Of a stretch of 64,000 nt of DNA, positions 11,351-23,975 are shown piece after piece. The DNA comes from Ananas comosus. Lineage: Eukaryota; Streptophyta; Magnoliopsida; Poales; Bromeliaceae. Each line of letters begins with the position of its first letter. Within the stretch, counting starts at the first letter, position 1. A program made the translations under genes and the position numbers. The notes under the pieces were generated by a model that searched no databases, was not told the origin of the DNA, and worked only from the letters and a program-made list of their open reading frames with translations. Location: NCBI RefSeq assembly GCF_001540865.1, contig NC_033640.1:4185425-4249424 (forward strand), written 5' to 3'.

Positions 11351-14300
11351 CTGTAGCAAGAAGCCCTGTGAAAGCCATCTCATAGGTGCCTGGGAAAAGG
11401 ATAGAAAAAAAAGCCTTTCTTTTGTAGTAAGCCTATTTGAGATCCTTTTTCAAGGCTCAAGTACTCTGACCCATGAGACCGATTAAAGAAGGGGAACTAA
11501 TTCCAGATATCGATTAACTGCTTGCCAACCTATCCCGTCACCGACGGATTGACCTGCTGCCCCCGCGACTTCATTGACTTCACGGACCTTGCTTTGATTT
11601 CCATCACTGACTTAAGCAAATCAAAGACCAGATAGTTGTGGTGAACGAGACGACCGGCCCTACTCGAACCGTGATTGACCGTTCCCATCACAGTTCTTTT
11701 GTTTGCTTGTGCGCGTGTTGCCTATTCAAAATACGAGGTGAAAGAGAGACGAGTACGAGGTTCATAACTTCGTTACAAGGGGATTCATATAGGCCAATAC
11801 GCCTATTCCGATTATGACGATTGCGATTGAAGCTCCCGCTGGTCTATCTGGTCAAGCTCAAAAGAAAAGTTTCTCTTTTCGGAAGAGTCACTGTGACCGG
11901 AACCTCAAATACCGAGTTCGGTTACTGATGCGATTTCGGTTTAGGTTGCTGTCCCTGTGCTAGCTGCGGGAAGTGTGCTGTTGACTTCATGATAGTGACC
12001 AAATACGAAGTAGTCTTCTTTCGTTCTCTTCTTTCATGGTAGATTCTTGAAATAGTTAAGGTAGGGGGTTAGACCCTTCTATTGTAAGAATCTAATGTAA
12101 CCTTCAAATGCCAAGGCCCCTATTGCTTTAGCAATATCCCTATTACGAAATGGGGTAGGAAAGGGCGGGCTCCTTTCGCATTTTTAGGGGGTTTACAAGT
12201 AGTAAATGAGGTTGCATTGGATCGGTTTTAGTTCTTACCCTCTTTTGACTGCTTGGTTATGGGACTATAGCGAGCTGGGCTTTTTTCTGAACATAGATTC
12301 CTAGGTTCCGAAAGGACGTAGGCTACTGAGAACGAACTGCACGTGAGTGACCGTCATGTGATACGACATTTGATGATCCCAGAACGCGTAATCTATAATC
12401 ATGACACCACCAACTGCTTTTTGGCATTCCACTTGGGATTGGGACGAAAAGCATGATTTGAGATCGCTAGTCTTAGAGAGCTTGCTGGATGAGAGCAGAG
12501 CAGACTAGTTAGAGGAAGGCGCGAAGCATAGTAACTTCCGGAATGAATGAGTGCAGCAAAGTCTCTTATCTTCCCCCTACGCCCTAAGAAGGAAAAACTG
12601 AGCAAGATAGCTTCAGCTTCCGTTGAGCGTTGAGAGAGAAATCGAGATGTGAGAAAAAGAATAGCTTTTCTTCAGCTCTTCACTAGCCATTGCCAATCCT
12701 GTTCTCGATGGGAAACCTTTACCTTAAGTGGAGTGGCCAGGCTCTGATCTGATTCCTCTTCGCGACTCGGAACGAATGTTGTCGGCATTCAATCATACAT
12801 ATACGAAGTGTGCCGCGAGTCACCTTAGAGAAAGAGAAAGAACTTATAATGATTGCTAGCGGATGTTATGTAAAGAAGGGATAGAAGGAGGAGAGACTGG
12901 GGAATGATTGTTAACTATACGATAATTCCTCTGATTCCTCCATTCCAACCAGGTTTTCAGGAATAAGCACTGCGTTAATGGCGATACCCCCTGCTGTTAC
13001 CTCTAAAAGGAATGATCTCGGGCATCAATCTAAAGAGAGTTTGGTAGCTTTCCCTTTACACGGGCAATTGCCTTATCTTATTAAAGGAAAAGGAAGAACT
13101 CGCTTTCGCTAGGCACCAAGGCTTCTTTCACTCCTAACTTCCCTTGAGCCTGGTTAAGAAAGGAAAGCCGGTCCAATCCCAGCTTCTGAAACAAGAGAAA
13201 AGATCACAGCGGCAAAGACCTAAGAGAAAGGAGCTATATTATCGAGCTCGAGCCTTCTTCTGAATCTGCACCTACAAAGAGAAAAAGGCTTAACGCAGTT
13301 CGCATAAGTCTAAAGTGGGAAAGGAAAATGAGAAGGATAGTATACAATATTGGGCTCTTTCGGGTCAGCAAGAGAGAGTCCCGATCAGAAGTTTCAGCAT
13401 CCTTGGCAACTATGCACGAGTCGGCTGCCTTAACTTTCTCTTTTGCTCGATGGGCAAACAAGACTAGCTTTCAGTCGACCAAGGAGCAAGAGCATATCAT
13501 TCATAGCATTAGCAGGAACCCGCAAGGAAGAGAGAAAGGCGGCATTGAAGGGATAAGATAGAAGGAAAGCTTCGGAATTGAAGAAAGGAGAAAAGTTAGT
13601 TAGCTGAGCTACTTCTCTAGGAAGGGGAAAAGACTCAGCCCTAATAGGAGTGGGAGCTATGATGTTCTAAATCTCATCATGCTCATTGGTCACCATCACC
13701 ATTCTCGACGGGAATAGTGGCAAGTCGGCAATAGCATCACCACTAAACTATTACCCTCTCAGATCTCTCCAACCAAGACCGCCCTGATTTGGCTGCAAAA
13801 GGGAAAGAAGTGAATTAATAAGGATAAGTAGAGTTCTAACTAAATTCAAATACCTGAGCAGGCTCAGTCAATGCTCGGAAGTGGACAGCGTGAATATCGG
13901 CAGCTCTACAACTCGCTCCTCAGCTATCCAGTCTGAAGCCAGGGTACCCTACATATGAGCTCAGGGAGGTATTCCTTCTTGATCTTGTAGAAAAGCATAC
14001 TTTAGGGAGGAGGTTCAGGAATAGCCTGCTCATCTGACCATCCGCTCAGAATAGGTAGTCTAGCCCCCAGGTACCAAGCCCTTACTAGCGGGCTTCCGAA
14101 TAAGATCCCCTTCCCATTGACATCTATGCTCTGCTGGACATAAAAGGGGAGCTCGAGGCCGTACCAAGGATAGATATGTTGATCTCCATCAGCAAGTGAA
14201 GAAGGGAATCCTATCTATCTAGTTGCTACAGTCCTAAGGCGAGTTCGCAGCGATCGTTAGTGCCTACAGAAAGCTATGGGTTCGAAAATGAATGGATTCT

Positions 14301-17300
14301 AGTCCTATCCTAAGTCCTCCCATGTCATCCAGGGGGTAATGGGATGGGGTCAAGGCCTGTTTCCAGCTATCCTATTTCAATTGAAAGTGAAGCCCCTTCT
14401 GTTGAAAGCCTAGGTTAAGCCTATCTAGTTTCAGCAAGCGGCGGGATAAAAGGAATAGGACTACAAAGGTAATGGGTTTTCTTTCCTCTATAGTAGCAGA
14501 ATACTCAACTCTGCTTTCTGGACCTTTTTTAAGCCCTTCCATGGAATCTCTTGTGACTTTTTTACACCCCTACCATTGCATTGCTTCTCTCTTCCTTGGA
14601 GAAAAAGTTGCAGTGGAAGTTGAGTTCTATGTCGATCCAGCCGAGTCAATTTCAGTGCTTGCTGGAGTTTTATTCCCTACGGTTTCAGATCCAGTCTCAG
14701 TAGTGGCAGTCTAAACGGGGAGGGCTCTATCTTGCCATGATATGTCTATAGAGAAAAGGTCTCTTTCTGTCTATGGTTCCAGGGAAAAAGCGTTGGAGGT
14801 TTCTACTTTCATTTCGCTACTTGCATCGAGTGGGAGTTCCCTTGGATGTGGGGTCAGAACTAAGAGCTATTGGGTGAGTTTCCTTTCCTGTGTCCTGAGT
14901 CCCATTCCCATTTGCAGGCATTCTATTTTCTCTATCTGCCTAGAAAGCAGGTGTGGTTATGGAAGAGGTGATTCGATCTAGTTCTTTCTAAGCGAGGATT
15001 TTGGCCATGTTTTGCCTTCTTTGAAACCTAAGCCCTTCTGCCATACTCGTTTTGAATTATGCCTTCGAGCCAGTTTCAGTAGCTTTTTGAGATAGGGCTG
15101 GCTAACGATTTCCCGAGGAGGTATAAGAAAGATAGATTGATCTGGTGGGGATTTTATATGGGAGGGCTATATCTAATCTATATTGGTTGACACTAGGATA
15201 GCTCTTCTCTTCTTGTCGCTGATTTCTCTTTTCGTTTCTGCTTGCAGAGTCCTTCAAAAAGAAAAATAAGGAATCCATTTCTTGTCGATCCAAGTCGAGT
15301 CAACAGGCATAAAGGAAGCACTCTTTCTTTCCTAAGGAAGGAGAATAGCCAAGGAGGAAGGACAGTGAAGATCAAATGGAATGGGCAAGGCAGGATATCA
15401 GCAGTTCCATTTATTACCTTAATAAATCAGCTTTCAATCCAGCAGGAATAGCAGGTTCAAGGGAAAGCTCTTAAGTAAAGCCTGATGGCTTGAAAGTGGC
15501 TAATAAAATGGAATTTCCTATTATTCCAACAAAGAGGAGCATCTTTCTTCTTTGAGGAGTTTAGAAGGCCCATCCTTGTTTGGTTTGGAGAGGGATCCTG
15601 TTTAAGAGACACTTTTCTGTATAGCTCAAAAGAATGCGCTTGTCAGTCTTATTCCACTTAATAGTAATGATACTAGGTAAAGGGTCTTACGCAAGGAAGT
15701 TTTCCATTCTTGAAGCTGTCCCTTTGTCCAGTCCCATTTGAGTCTTTCTCTTTGCGAGCCATTGGAAGTCTTATTACAGGCCCAGGCGTAATGCTTTCTT
15801 TCTCCCAGCCATCCCGCCGTCTGACTACTAATAGTGTTGGATATCTTGTTTAGGCTTTTGGCTATCCTCCAGCCAGTGTAGGAGGAGTGGATGGGTTTCC
15901 CTTTGTAAAAGTAGCCATAATCATAATCGATCCTTCAATGAAGTCAGTTTCACAAGGTCAAAGTAAAGGGCAAGTCAGCTCTCCAAGCAAGTTCATTTTC
16001 AAGCTGTTTTCTTTCCCCTTCTTGAAAATGGACAAGCTTATTGATTTCCTACTGCATTAGGGGTCTTTCCTGTTTGATTACCTCTTCTCTTCATCTTGCG
16101 TATTCTCTTTTTGCCTCCTCTTAAGAAGGTAAAAGAAGAAGAAGCCAGCTTTGGATATGGATCTTAGGCAAGCAAGGTAAATGGCAAAAACAAAGAAGTT
16201 TTAGTTTGATGATTTCTTCAATTCAGTTTGAGATCTATTCTATTGCCAATTCCGAAAGTGATAGGTTCTAGTCAAGTAAAAGGAAGTCAAAGAAGGAATA
16301 TGTTCAGCAAATGGAATTTTGAAGCCCGTGGAAGTCAGTTCCTTCGATAGCTTTTCCATTCTTTCTGTCTTATATTCAGTTTGAGTCTATGATTCAGTGT
16401 AGGCTGTTGAAGACTACTTCCAATAAGGCGCTTTTTCTTCTTTTCCCCTATCTAATCAGCCCCTTCCCGTCCTTTTTCATTTGAGTTCCCATCTGATCTG
16501 TAATAGCAGTCACAGTCGCCATATGCTGAACACGTAGTGGAGCGAACGAAGACTGTCTAAATGATCCCTCCGATCTACCTGATATTACCGTTCCAAGCGA
16601 ACAGTATAATGGCTTTTCTCGTAAAAGGTCTATTGTTGCTATCATTCTATTCTTTCCCTCGCCTCGATCTGACAGTAGTAGTAAGGCTTTGAAGGCAAAG
16701 TGGTTATAGGTGAGCCCCTCCAGTCCTTCTTTCTGCCTGTGGAGTTTTAGAAGGAGTTCATGGGGTAAGAACCTTTGAGATAACAGCTATTGAGCTTCCA
16801 GCTTCCCCGGCCAGTTCCCTTTCACTTGAAGTTCCGTGTCTGTGGGTCCTCCCTTCTCGCTGCAAATTATTTTACATCGAGTGAGCAATCCAAATCAAGT
16901 CAAGTTCTTTTCTCATAATCATCTGAGAAAGCGAGCGTCACACTTTTAGCTAGTTTAGAAGTGAGTCTTTCCTAGTGGCATTTCGGATATTTAGGATATT
17001 TTGATAGGGCCAGTGTTCATCGAGTGGGAGTTTGCTTCCAGCCATTGTTCATTCTGTTCCAGCGATTTTATCTGATTAGTGTTTCAGGAGATTTTCCTTA
17101 TAACTATGAGTATGAGGCGGCGGCCAAAAGCAAGCAACCTTTCTCCTGGTGTGAGCTTAAAAAGCATGGAATCCGGATGCGTAAGTTCCGTCGCTCCCAG
17201 TTTTTCTTCGACCGCGAGTGAACCATAGCTTTTTCTTTGAGATAACCAGGTCTTTTTTCTTTATTGCCAGGAGCTGGAACAACATCTTCTTTTTGTTCAC

Positions 17301-17650
17301 AGCTTAGTCTATCTAAGTTCAGAAGAAATTCTTCAATCGATGATTGGACTGGCTCTCGTCGGTCTCCCTTCACCATCTGGCTGTAGGAGTATAAAAGGTC
17401 CTACATTCCTGTGATAGAGCTGCGCCTCTGCCAAGTTAGCATTGACTGTGAAGGGCCTATTATCTGCCAAAACAATTTCGATCTCGTTCTTGTCATTCCA
17501 GAATACTAGGAACTGGTGGAGCGAAGAGGGGATGCACCAATTTGAATGGATCCACCCAAATGACCAGAGAAAAGTAAGGACATTATGTTTTTCTTTTTCC
17601 CTTCCTCAATTCACCTTTCATAGCTTGGTTTCCATATTGGTTGCCCCTAA
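11351..17650. other. mitochondrial-like sequence rich in short reused words, no gene
   Basis: From about 13.7 to 17 kb short phrases recur with small changes, such as TCGAGTGGGAGTT at about 14828 and 17019, and CT/AG-rich words. ORFs are below 95 codons and unrelated to families I know. I see no RNA gene, promoter or mobile element boundary here. Confidence 0.4.
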
Positions 17651-18640
17651 GAAAGGTTAATCTTAGATTCTTAGTGAGTTCACAGATTTTTGCTATGTCA
17701 TTTGTGAAATATGTGAAATGGATACAAGGGACAGAACATCACATAGTGCCTGCTTTTTATGAAGAAAAAATATGTTCTTCCAGCTATGCACTTTATTGTG
17801 TTTTTTTCTCCTATCTGCTCGTAGTTACAGGCATTTAAGTTTCTCACACGAGGCACGTGAAAGTTTCCAAGTTGAGGTTTCGTTTTTTTATTCCTTTTTG
17901 ATGTTCTGTGAGAGGTTACTAGCTTGTATTATTATTTATTTTGCTTCTCTATATCTTTAGAATCATCAATTAGCAGTAAGATTTAGCTTCTTTGAGGTCT
18001 ATGTGTATTTATCTTTCGGGCATATGAAGCTTCCTTTGTTGGATTTTTCTCTAACATTGTGTTATTCCTTTTCCTTGCTAACATTTTCTGACGCATGCTG
18101 CAGATAAATCGGTACCTCAGCTTACATGCTAGCTCGGGTGCTCTCCCTAGTAACTTATANAGTTTTCTACAGCAGCATGTCGAAATTGGAAAAGGAACAT
18201 TCTATACCTAGGGCTCCTAGATTTTCCATTTATTGTGGATCTCCCCCCACTTATTCACATTTTGCCGTTTTTGTTTTTGAGAGCTACGTTTGTTTTCTCT
18301 ATCGTTTTTTATTTTAGTTGTGTGGCTCTAAAATTGCACCTTTTTGAGGTTAGGCCTCACTTTTTGGGTGCCCTGGCTAGTGTGCTTTTTTTAGGTGATT
18401 CTTTTGAATTCATGTTCACTAAATTGGTTTTATGTACTGAGTTAAATGGCTTAAGGGCAACAACTACTAGAAGCGGCCAGGAGCTAGCTATCCTTAGGAG
18501 GTTAGCTGGAGCGGCGTTGAGGAATGGCGCAGTTGCGGAGTTGAGGAGTTTCGCAGGTGGCTTAGGAGCCGAAGTGCGCTCTAGGTGCGCGGTTTGGAGG
18601 AAGGCCTCGAACATCTTAGCTACTAAACACCATTAATTCT
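17651..18640. other. T-rich nuclear sequence with a single-N gap
   Basis: Composition switches to T-rich DNA with plant-intron texture. A lone N at 18160 marks an assembly join; unlike the Ns at 30549 and 33052 it has no flanking duplication that I can see. The plus ORF at 18235-18636 begins with low-complexity hydrophobic residues and shows no recognisable domain. It may be a fragment of a host gene intron, but I cannot name one. Confidence 0.35.
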
Positions 18641-18926
18641 GAATTTTAGGGTATTCGTTACTCCCAAGTGGAAGATTAGTTTGTAGATGAACTAAGAGCT
18701 TCTTTTAGAGCTCAATTTTGAATTCTTAGTTCAACTAGCAACTAATCTACTTTGAACAATATACTTATTTTAGTATTCTTACACTTTTGTTCAAAGATCC
18801 TAAAATCTTGTTATCTTTAAGTTTCGGACTTGAGTATACTACTGGGGGTACCGAATAAATATCCAAATCTTCTGAATCTTCATCTGATCCTAACGTTTTT
18901 CAGATAAAATTTTTGACCACAGCAGG

Positions 18927-19213
18927 AGTCCCTGGCCAGGAGAGCTCCTCTGGCCCGACAGTCTCTGGCCACGGAACCTACCCTCTGGCCAGGAAGTGAC
19001 GCACTGTATTTTGTTTTGGAAGCTCTTGGCCAGAGAGTACGGTCTCTGGCCAGAGAGAGACACTCAGTTTTTAGAGTTGTAAGCCCTTGGCCAGAGAGTA
19101 CGGTCTCTGGTCAACGTGGCTGGTCCTCTGGCCAGGAAGTCTAGTCCTCTGGCCAACGTAATCAGAAAGTGCGTCTCTCTTGAGAGCCCTTGGCCAGAGA
19201 GTAGAGACCCCTA
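18927..19213. repeat. cluster of TGGCCA-core palindromes
   Basis: About ten variants of CTCTGGCCAGAG occur within 290 bp, for example TCTCTGGCCAGAGAGAG at about 19040. Some are half sites (CTCTGGCCAACG). The cluster ends about 80 bp before a TATA-like CTATTTAAG at 19287, the same spacing as the ACCGGT clusters of the other LTRs here. Confidence 0.75.
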
Positions 19214-20799
19214 GCTAGGGTCGTGTAACTTTTAGAGTCAAACACAAAAGATAACGCTAGGTTCAGAAGATTTGAATAACATTAATCTATTTAAGTGGTT
19301 TTTACTAGATAAGAAGTATGGACTCCACGGCTCGAAAGGTTTACTCAGAAACGAGAAGTTTAACTTAGAAGAGAAGTTTGGAAGCGCTAGATGAGAAGTT
19401 CTGAGGTAAGTTGAAATGCTTTAGGCGTTTGGATCTTTTAGTAATTGTAAGGAGTCGGAGTTAGTTTTAGAGTCCGGGGTCTCAGAAGGAAAGTGGGTGT
19501 AGTGTTGGTTACGTTTCCCCTAGCTGTGGAGACAGGTGTGTTGCGAAGTTTGCTTCGGTAGACTTACGAGCAAATAATCGACAACAACATACGTTTAAGT
19601 TGGTCAGAGTTTACAGCTACGGTGGGAGGAGATTTCAGGTACTGTGTACGGGAGTCGTACAGGAGGTCTCAAACTTATCAGGAGAGACTGACTGGTAGGC
19701 AGACACCCACTTTACAACACGACTTTACGTTGACACATGGGTTTCGACAGACTTCCGAAGAGGTTTTCACGCTTTGTTTAGAGCCCAGAGACAGACTATG
19801 ATAGTTTCGTTTGTGTGGTACGTTGGATTGTTAGAGTAGATCTATATTGACTCGCTCGCAGAGGGACCTGGTCCACCAGACATGACCGTTTTTCATTCGT
19901 CTGAATCAGTCAGACAGGTGATAGTGGGTTTAGCGTAGTTTTGGTAGGATACGAGATCCATTAGGGTGCTGTTTCGGGTAGCACTAGACGAAGGTAAAAG
20001 TAAGCCCGTGACCGTCTGAGACTTCGAACGGTCGTCCATGGACTACGAGACGAAAATGGACAACTGTTTAGTTTGTAACTCGGTGTTTAGACGGTTACAG
20101 AGAGAAGTAAGAAGGTAGTCTTCACACGGAAGTTCAGGAATATGTAGAAACAAGGTGGCCCCACTTGGCATATTCCACTCATCACTCGGAGAGAGTTTTA
20201 GAAGAGAGCCTAGAGACTTAGGTATCCGTGTGTGACAGTGCTGGGCGCTGGTGGGCGGTTAAACCGGCCCAGCGCCGCGGCGGCTGTCTGGCCGCTTGCC
20301 TGTCTCAGAGGGGATATGCAGGTTCCGCAGCGTTAGTTTTGTTATGCTCTCCAAGGTTTATCCTTGTTATAAGTAAGTGTCTAACGTATTCCTTCATAGT
20401 TTTTGTATTGATGATTCAATAATGTCGTAAGTTGAATCTACGTAAAATGTTGTATTAAAAAGAAAATGTTAATTGGAGGTTTATGTTAGTATTAGTAATG
20501 TCTAAGAAAATGTTGAATTTGTTTTCAAACAAGAACAAAAATTTGGAGGGTTCGATCTGGTGGTTGAGCCCATGACGATAGAGTCAGAGACCCATCCTGC
20601 GATAGACGTCTAGATGCAGGAGCGGAACGCGGCGGCGCGGCGTGTGCACACATGGACATGGGGGTTTTGTCGTTGTGCCCCCACTCTGATAACAGGTATC
20701 AGGAGTCACCCAAATCGGTGGGTTCTCTTGTTCGAGTCGGTTGTCCAGATTGCTCCGTGACGTTGTACAATCTAGTTGTTATATGTTGTCTATATATAC

Positions 20800-21280
20800 A
20801 GCCCAGAGTCGACAGAGGAGCTACGCCAATACTAGAAGACGAGACTTAGAGTTCCAGGTTAGAGATCATGTGTTTTTGAAAGTCTCGCCGTCCAGAGGGA
20901 TACGTAGATTCGTGTGCGTGGAAAGCTCAATCCACGCTTTGTAGGCCCTTTTGAGGTATTGGAGCGAGTTGGACCAGTTGCCTACAGGATTGCTCTACCC
21001 CCATGACTGGCCGGTATCCATGATGTTTTTCTCGTCTTGGCATTGAGGAGATACGTGTTTGACTCCTCACACTTGATCAATTTTACTCCACTGGAGCTGG
21101 GCGAGGATTTGAGATTTGAGGAGCGACCGGTGTGAATTCTCGCTCGTGAGACGAAAGAATTGCGCAACCGGGTCATCCCTTTTGTAAAAGTGCAGTGGAG
21201 TTATCACGAGGACTGTGAGGCAACTTGGGAGCCGGAGACGGTGATGCGGGAGTCCTACCCTTACTTGTTCGATGCTTAGG
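20800..21280 (+). pseudogene. Tekay integrase C-terminus and chromodomain remnant
   Basis: Frames across 20806-21010 match the integrase C-terminal segment of the intact element at 56400-56700: [20 protein letters not shown] and a [15 protein letters not shown] block are directly comparable. The end near 21180-21280 reads as a chromodomain tail with YHEDCEATWEPE, whose aromatic residues are typical of the methyl-lysine-binding fold. At least two internal stops (near 21003 and 21135) and a frameshift near 20920 inactivate it. In live chromoviruses this region steers integration to heterochromatin. Confidence 0.75.
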
Positions 21281-21317
21281 ATTGAGGTATGCGTTAAGTT
21301 TCGAGGACGAAACTTTT

Positions 21318-21505
21318 TGTAGTGGGGGAGGATGTAGTATCCCTGGTGTTTTGCAGCTATGTGATTTCAGCATCTGAGGCTTGTCGACACATCTGGAGAG
21401 TGTCAGGATAAGTCCGAGTCGTTTTGATGCGAAATAGGCGCAAAACGGACTCTGTGTGACGCGAGAGTTCTTTTCCATCCCCGATGTCAATTGATTAGGT
21501 TCCAC
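21318..21505 (+). repeat. polypurine tract and truncated 3' LTR
   Basis: GTGGGGGAGGA at about 21322-21332 is followed by TGTAGTATCCC, a TG start at 21333. This places the 3' LTR directly after the coding remnant. The LTR is cut near 21505, and no second copy of its start was found in the window. Confidence 0.6.
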
Positions 21506-21639
21506 TACTGGGATTCCTCTCCACTCCTAGCTCCCAAAGTACATAATGGAAAGACAAAACATATCCTACTGCTTCAAACTGCTCCTTCTTCGGTGGCTGC
21601 CAAAAGGGCGAGTCAAGATTCCATCACAAAGACTATCTC

Positions 21640-21702
21640 ATGAAGGCTGTAGTCTGGAATGTTAGGGGGTTAAACATGAAAGAGAAACATAAAGAGTTGA
21701 GG
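21640..21702 (+). pseudogene. short LINE endonuclease start
   Basis: An ATG at 21640 begins MKAVVWNVRGLNMKEKHKEL. The WNVRGLN box is the first motif of L1-type endonucleases in plants and supplies a metal-binding asparagine in the active form. The frame leaves homology after about 21 codons, so this is a tiny fragment, perhaps cut by later insertions. It is a third independent LINE trace in the window. Confidence 0.65.
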
Positions 21703-22652
21703 AAAGGGGGATACCCTTCTCCTACCCAGGGAATTTAAAAAATCTGCAAATTGTATGTTTTCAGCATTGTGTACTGGTACCACACAGGGGCGTATTGGTA
21801 CCCCAGCGTATTCTGCGAACTGCTGCTCTCGGGTTGCAAATTCTGATGCTCGGTACCGGTACGGCATCGGCCTGGTACCGGTATTCCAGGGTAGGTGAGG
21901 GGCAGTTTGGTCCTTCATTGTGTCGTTCAACCCAATGTTACCCTAGCCTTTTTTATTGACAGGGAGAGGGTTGTGGCTTGTTTTTTTTTTCCTTCTCCTC
22001 TCTCTCTCTCTAGCTGTTTGAGCCGTACGTGGTGGAGGCTTCGGATGGAGCTCGGTACGACGTCGACGTTGCGTCTGGGAGTCGTTCGAGCGTGCGTGCG
22101 TCGTGGTAGCGTCGTTGGAGGCTGGGCGAGCGCGGGATTTACGCTTCTTTCGACTTCTCGTCGTCGTTGGATGCGCTTTTGAGGTGGGTTGATGTTAAGT
22201 TACCGAAATTTTCAGATTTCCTCCTAAGTCTCAGTTGACAGCATGTATTGTTGGGTTTTGTATATCATGTTTAATAGCTCGAATTCGTGGATTTGTATGT
22301 TTTTGAAATCTGAATTTGGAGCATAGTTATTGGTTTAAATAAATTATACATGTTGGACTTGGATTTGACTTAGGTGAAAACCATAATTTCTACACTGTCA
22401 TTTTTTTCATAATTAACAGATTTAGCTTTAGGTGCTGTAGTTAGTTTGTATCGCCGCAGTTTGTATCGCCGCAGTTTCTACACTGTCATAATTGCAGATA
22501 CAGCATGTATCGCCGCAGTTTCTACACTGTCATAATTGCAGTTTGTACGCTAGGTAAATGATATCAAAAAATTACAAAATTTATTTTCTAGATACTTCAA
22601 ATACGCTAGACCGGCTGTTGTTAATGCCGGTTAACAGTTGGAGATAACATGG
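21703..22652. other. non-coding stretch with GGTACC/ACCGGT words and short tandem repeats
   Basis: Bases 21770-21890 repeat GGTACCGGTAC-like words, similar to ends of small DNA transposons, but no matching partner was found. At 22448-22545 a unit of about 48 bp containing TATCGCCGCAGTTTCTACAC is repeated, once in full and with partial copies. The ORF at 21895-22182 has no recognisable domain. The rightmost 90 bp may belong to the Tat element's 5' region. Confidence 0.4.
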
Positions 22653-22660
22653 GGGTTACC
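22653..22660. repeat. hAT target-site duplication, left copy
   Basis: GGGTTACC directly precedes the TAGGG terminus. The partner copy is at 23976-23983. Confidence 0.9.
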
Positions 22661-22897
22661 TAGGGCTGCAAATGGCGAGCACGGCTCGCGTCTCGACTCG
22701 CGTTCGATCGATATTTGGCTCGCTCGAGCTCGACCTCGAATTAAATGAGCGAGCTTTGAACAAAAAAAAAGGCTCGAAATTCATTCAAGCCGAGTTTGAG
22801 TATAACTCGGCTCGTTCGAATTAGCTCGAAAAGCTCGAATTATATATATATTATATATATATATATATATAATATATATAATATATATATATATATT

Positions 22898-22928
<31 letters not shown>

Positions 22929-23975
22929 TAGTAGAGTTAGATCAATCCCTTTAATCGTTTCTTATCTTTGATTAATATTATTATTATCTTGTAGGGACAC
23001 TCAATCTAGAAGTATTATTTAATCCTAGGAGGGACCGCAATCATCCCAACCATATAATTCTTTAATCAAATGGTCAAAAATTCGAAAACATCAAATCCTC
23101 TATATTTTCGATAGCATGATAGTTCTACTATATATATATATATATATATATTAAAAAATATATAAATATAATATATTTTAATTATATATAGGCTGAGTGA
23201 ATAATCTGAATTTAGTTAAAATTGGGCCAATGTTGTTGGCCCATAAAAACAAACCCAATAGACAAATAAAAAAGCAAAATTTTACTAAATTTATATAATT
23301 TTCTTTTCTTTCTTTTTTCTTTCACAGAGCTCTAAATTTTCAATATGTTTATCTCTTTCTCTTTTTCTGTCTCTCACCCTAAGTGGCCAAATCGGTAGCC
23401 CTCTAAGTTACCAAGTAATATCATATGCCCGCCGTTGCCTACTTTGCTATTAATTGTATGCTTAAGAAAATATACATAATATTTTTAAAGTAAAAAATTA
23501 TTATTCATATAAAATTTTAATTTTAGTTATATATGATTGGATAGTTTAATCCAATATTTATTTATATAATTTATTTATTTTTGACTGCATAAATGAAAAT
23601 GAATAATATAGAGAATGAAGGCGGAAGAAAAGACATATGAGGCTGAAAAAATTAGATATTCAACTCATAAATTATTTTTTTTATATTATAATATTATATT
23701 TCATATAATTATTTTGTAATTTGAACTATTAGACATATTTTTGTATCAAATTATAGATAATGTTCTATACAAATTAAACTATTGATCGTATAATGTTGAG
23801 AATTTCATGCGGCTCGTTTAGGGTTCGAGCTCGTTCGACTTGAAATTAGGCTCGCTCGAGCTCGGCTCGAATTAATTTCAATCCAAGCTTGAGCTTAAAT
23901 TTAGGCTCGAAATTAATTTCAAGCCGAATTTGAGCCGAGGTAAGCTCGCTCGAGCTCGGCTCGCTTCCACCCCTA
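22661..23975. mobile_element. non-autonomous hAT element with 8-bp target duplication
   Basis: The element starts TAGGGCTGCAAATGG and ends, read from the other strand, TAGGGGTGGAAGCGAGCCGAGC, giving imperfect terminal inverted repeats. GGGTTACC flanks it on both sides (22653-22660 and 23976-23983). An 8-bp target duplication and a TAGGG terminus are hallmarks of the hAT superfamily. The ends are packed with GCTCGAGC/GAGCTCG palindromes, as sub-terminal binding sites often are. The interior is AT-rich with TA microsatellites and has no transposase, so it must depend on an autonomous relative. It interrupts the gag of the Tat element. Confidence 0.9.
22843..22931. repeat. TA microsatellite inside the hAT element
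   Basis: Nearly pure (TA)n with small interruptions. A second TA run lies at 23131-23150 in the same element. Confidence 0.9.

Larger units (their letters stand above)
1..17650. other. mitochondrial-like DNA in the nuclear assembly (putative NUMT), no intact gene
   Basis: The block has balanced composition, many short AAAG/CTTT-rich words and only short unrelated ORFs, which is the texture of plant mitochondrial intergenic DNA. It contains remnants of LINE elements, and plant mitochondrial genomes are known to hold such nuclear fragments. I could not recognise any mitochondrial protein, rRNA or tRNA gene in it, so the assignment rests on texture alone. At about 17650 the sequence changes to T-rich DNA typical of plant nuclear introns. 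It could instead be an old nuclear intergenic region. Confidence 0.45.
18641..21505 (+). mobile_element. decayed Ty3/Gypsy (Tekay-like) element, 3' part with LTR-like promoter remnant
   Basis: The right end shows the standard order of a plus-strand Tekay/Del element: integrase C-terminus and chromodomain (20800-21280), a conserved CGAGGACGAAAC tail, a purine tract, and the start of a 3' LTR at about 21333 (TGTAGTATCCC). The left part has a palindrome cluster and a TATA-like box like the LTR promoters elsewhere in the window. Stops and frameshifts are frequent, and most of gag-pol is missing between about 19.4 and 20.7 kb. The 3' LTR breaks off near 21505. Boundaries on the left are a guess. 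Confidence 0.6.

Noticed and set aside
18235..18636. Plus ORF of 133 codons.
   Set aside because: Hydrophobic start from T-rich DNA and an arginine/alanine-rich end; no recognisable protein.
21895..22182. Plus ORF of 95 codons with a CT-rich upstream tract, possibly a host first exon.
   Set aside because: No homology recognised and no splice-joined partner found.
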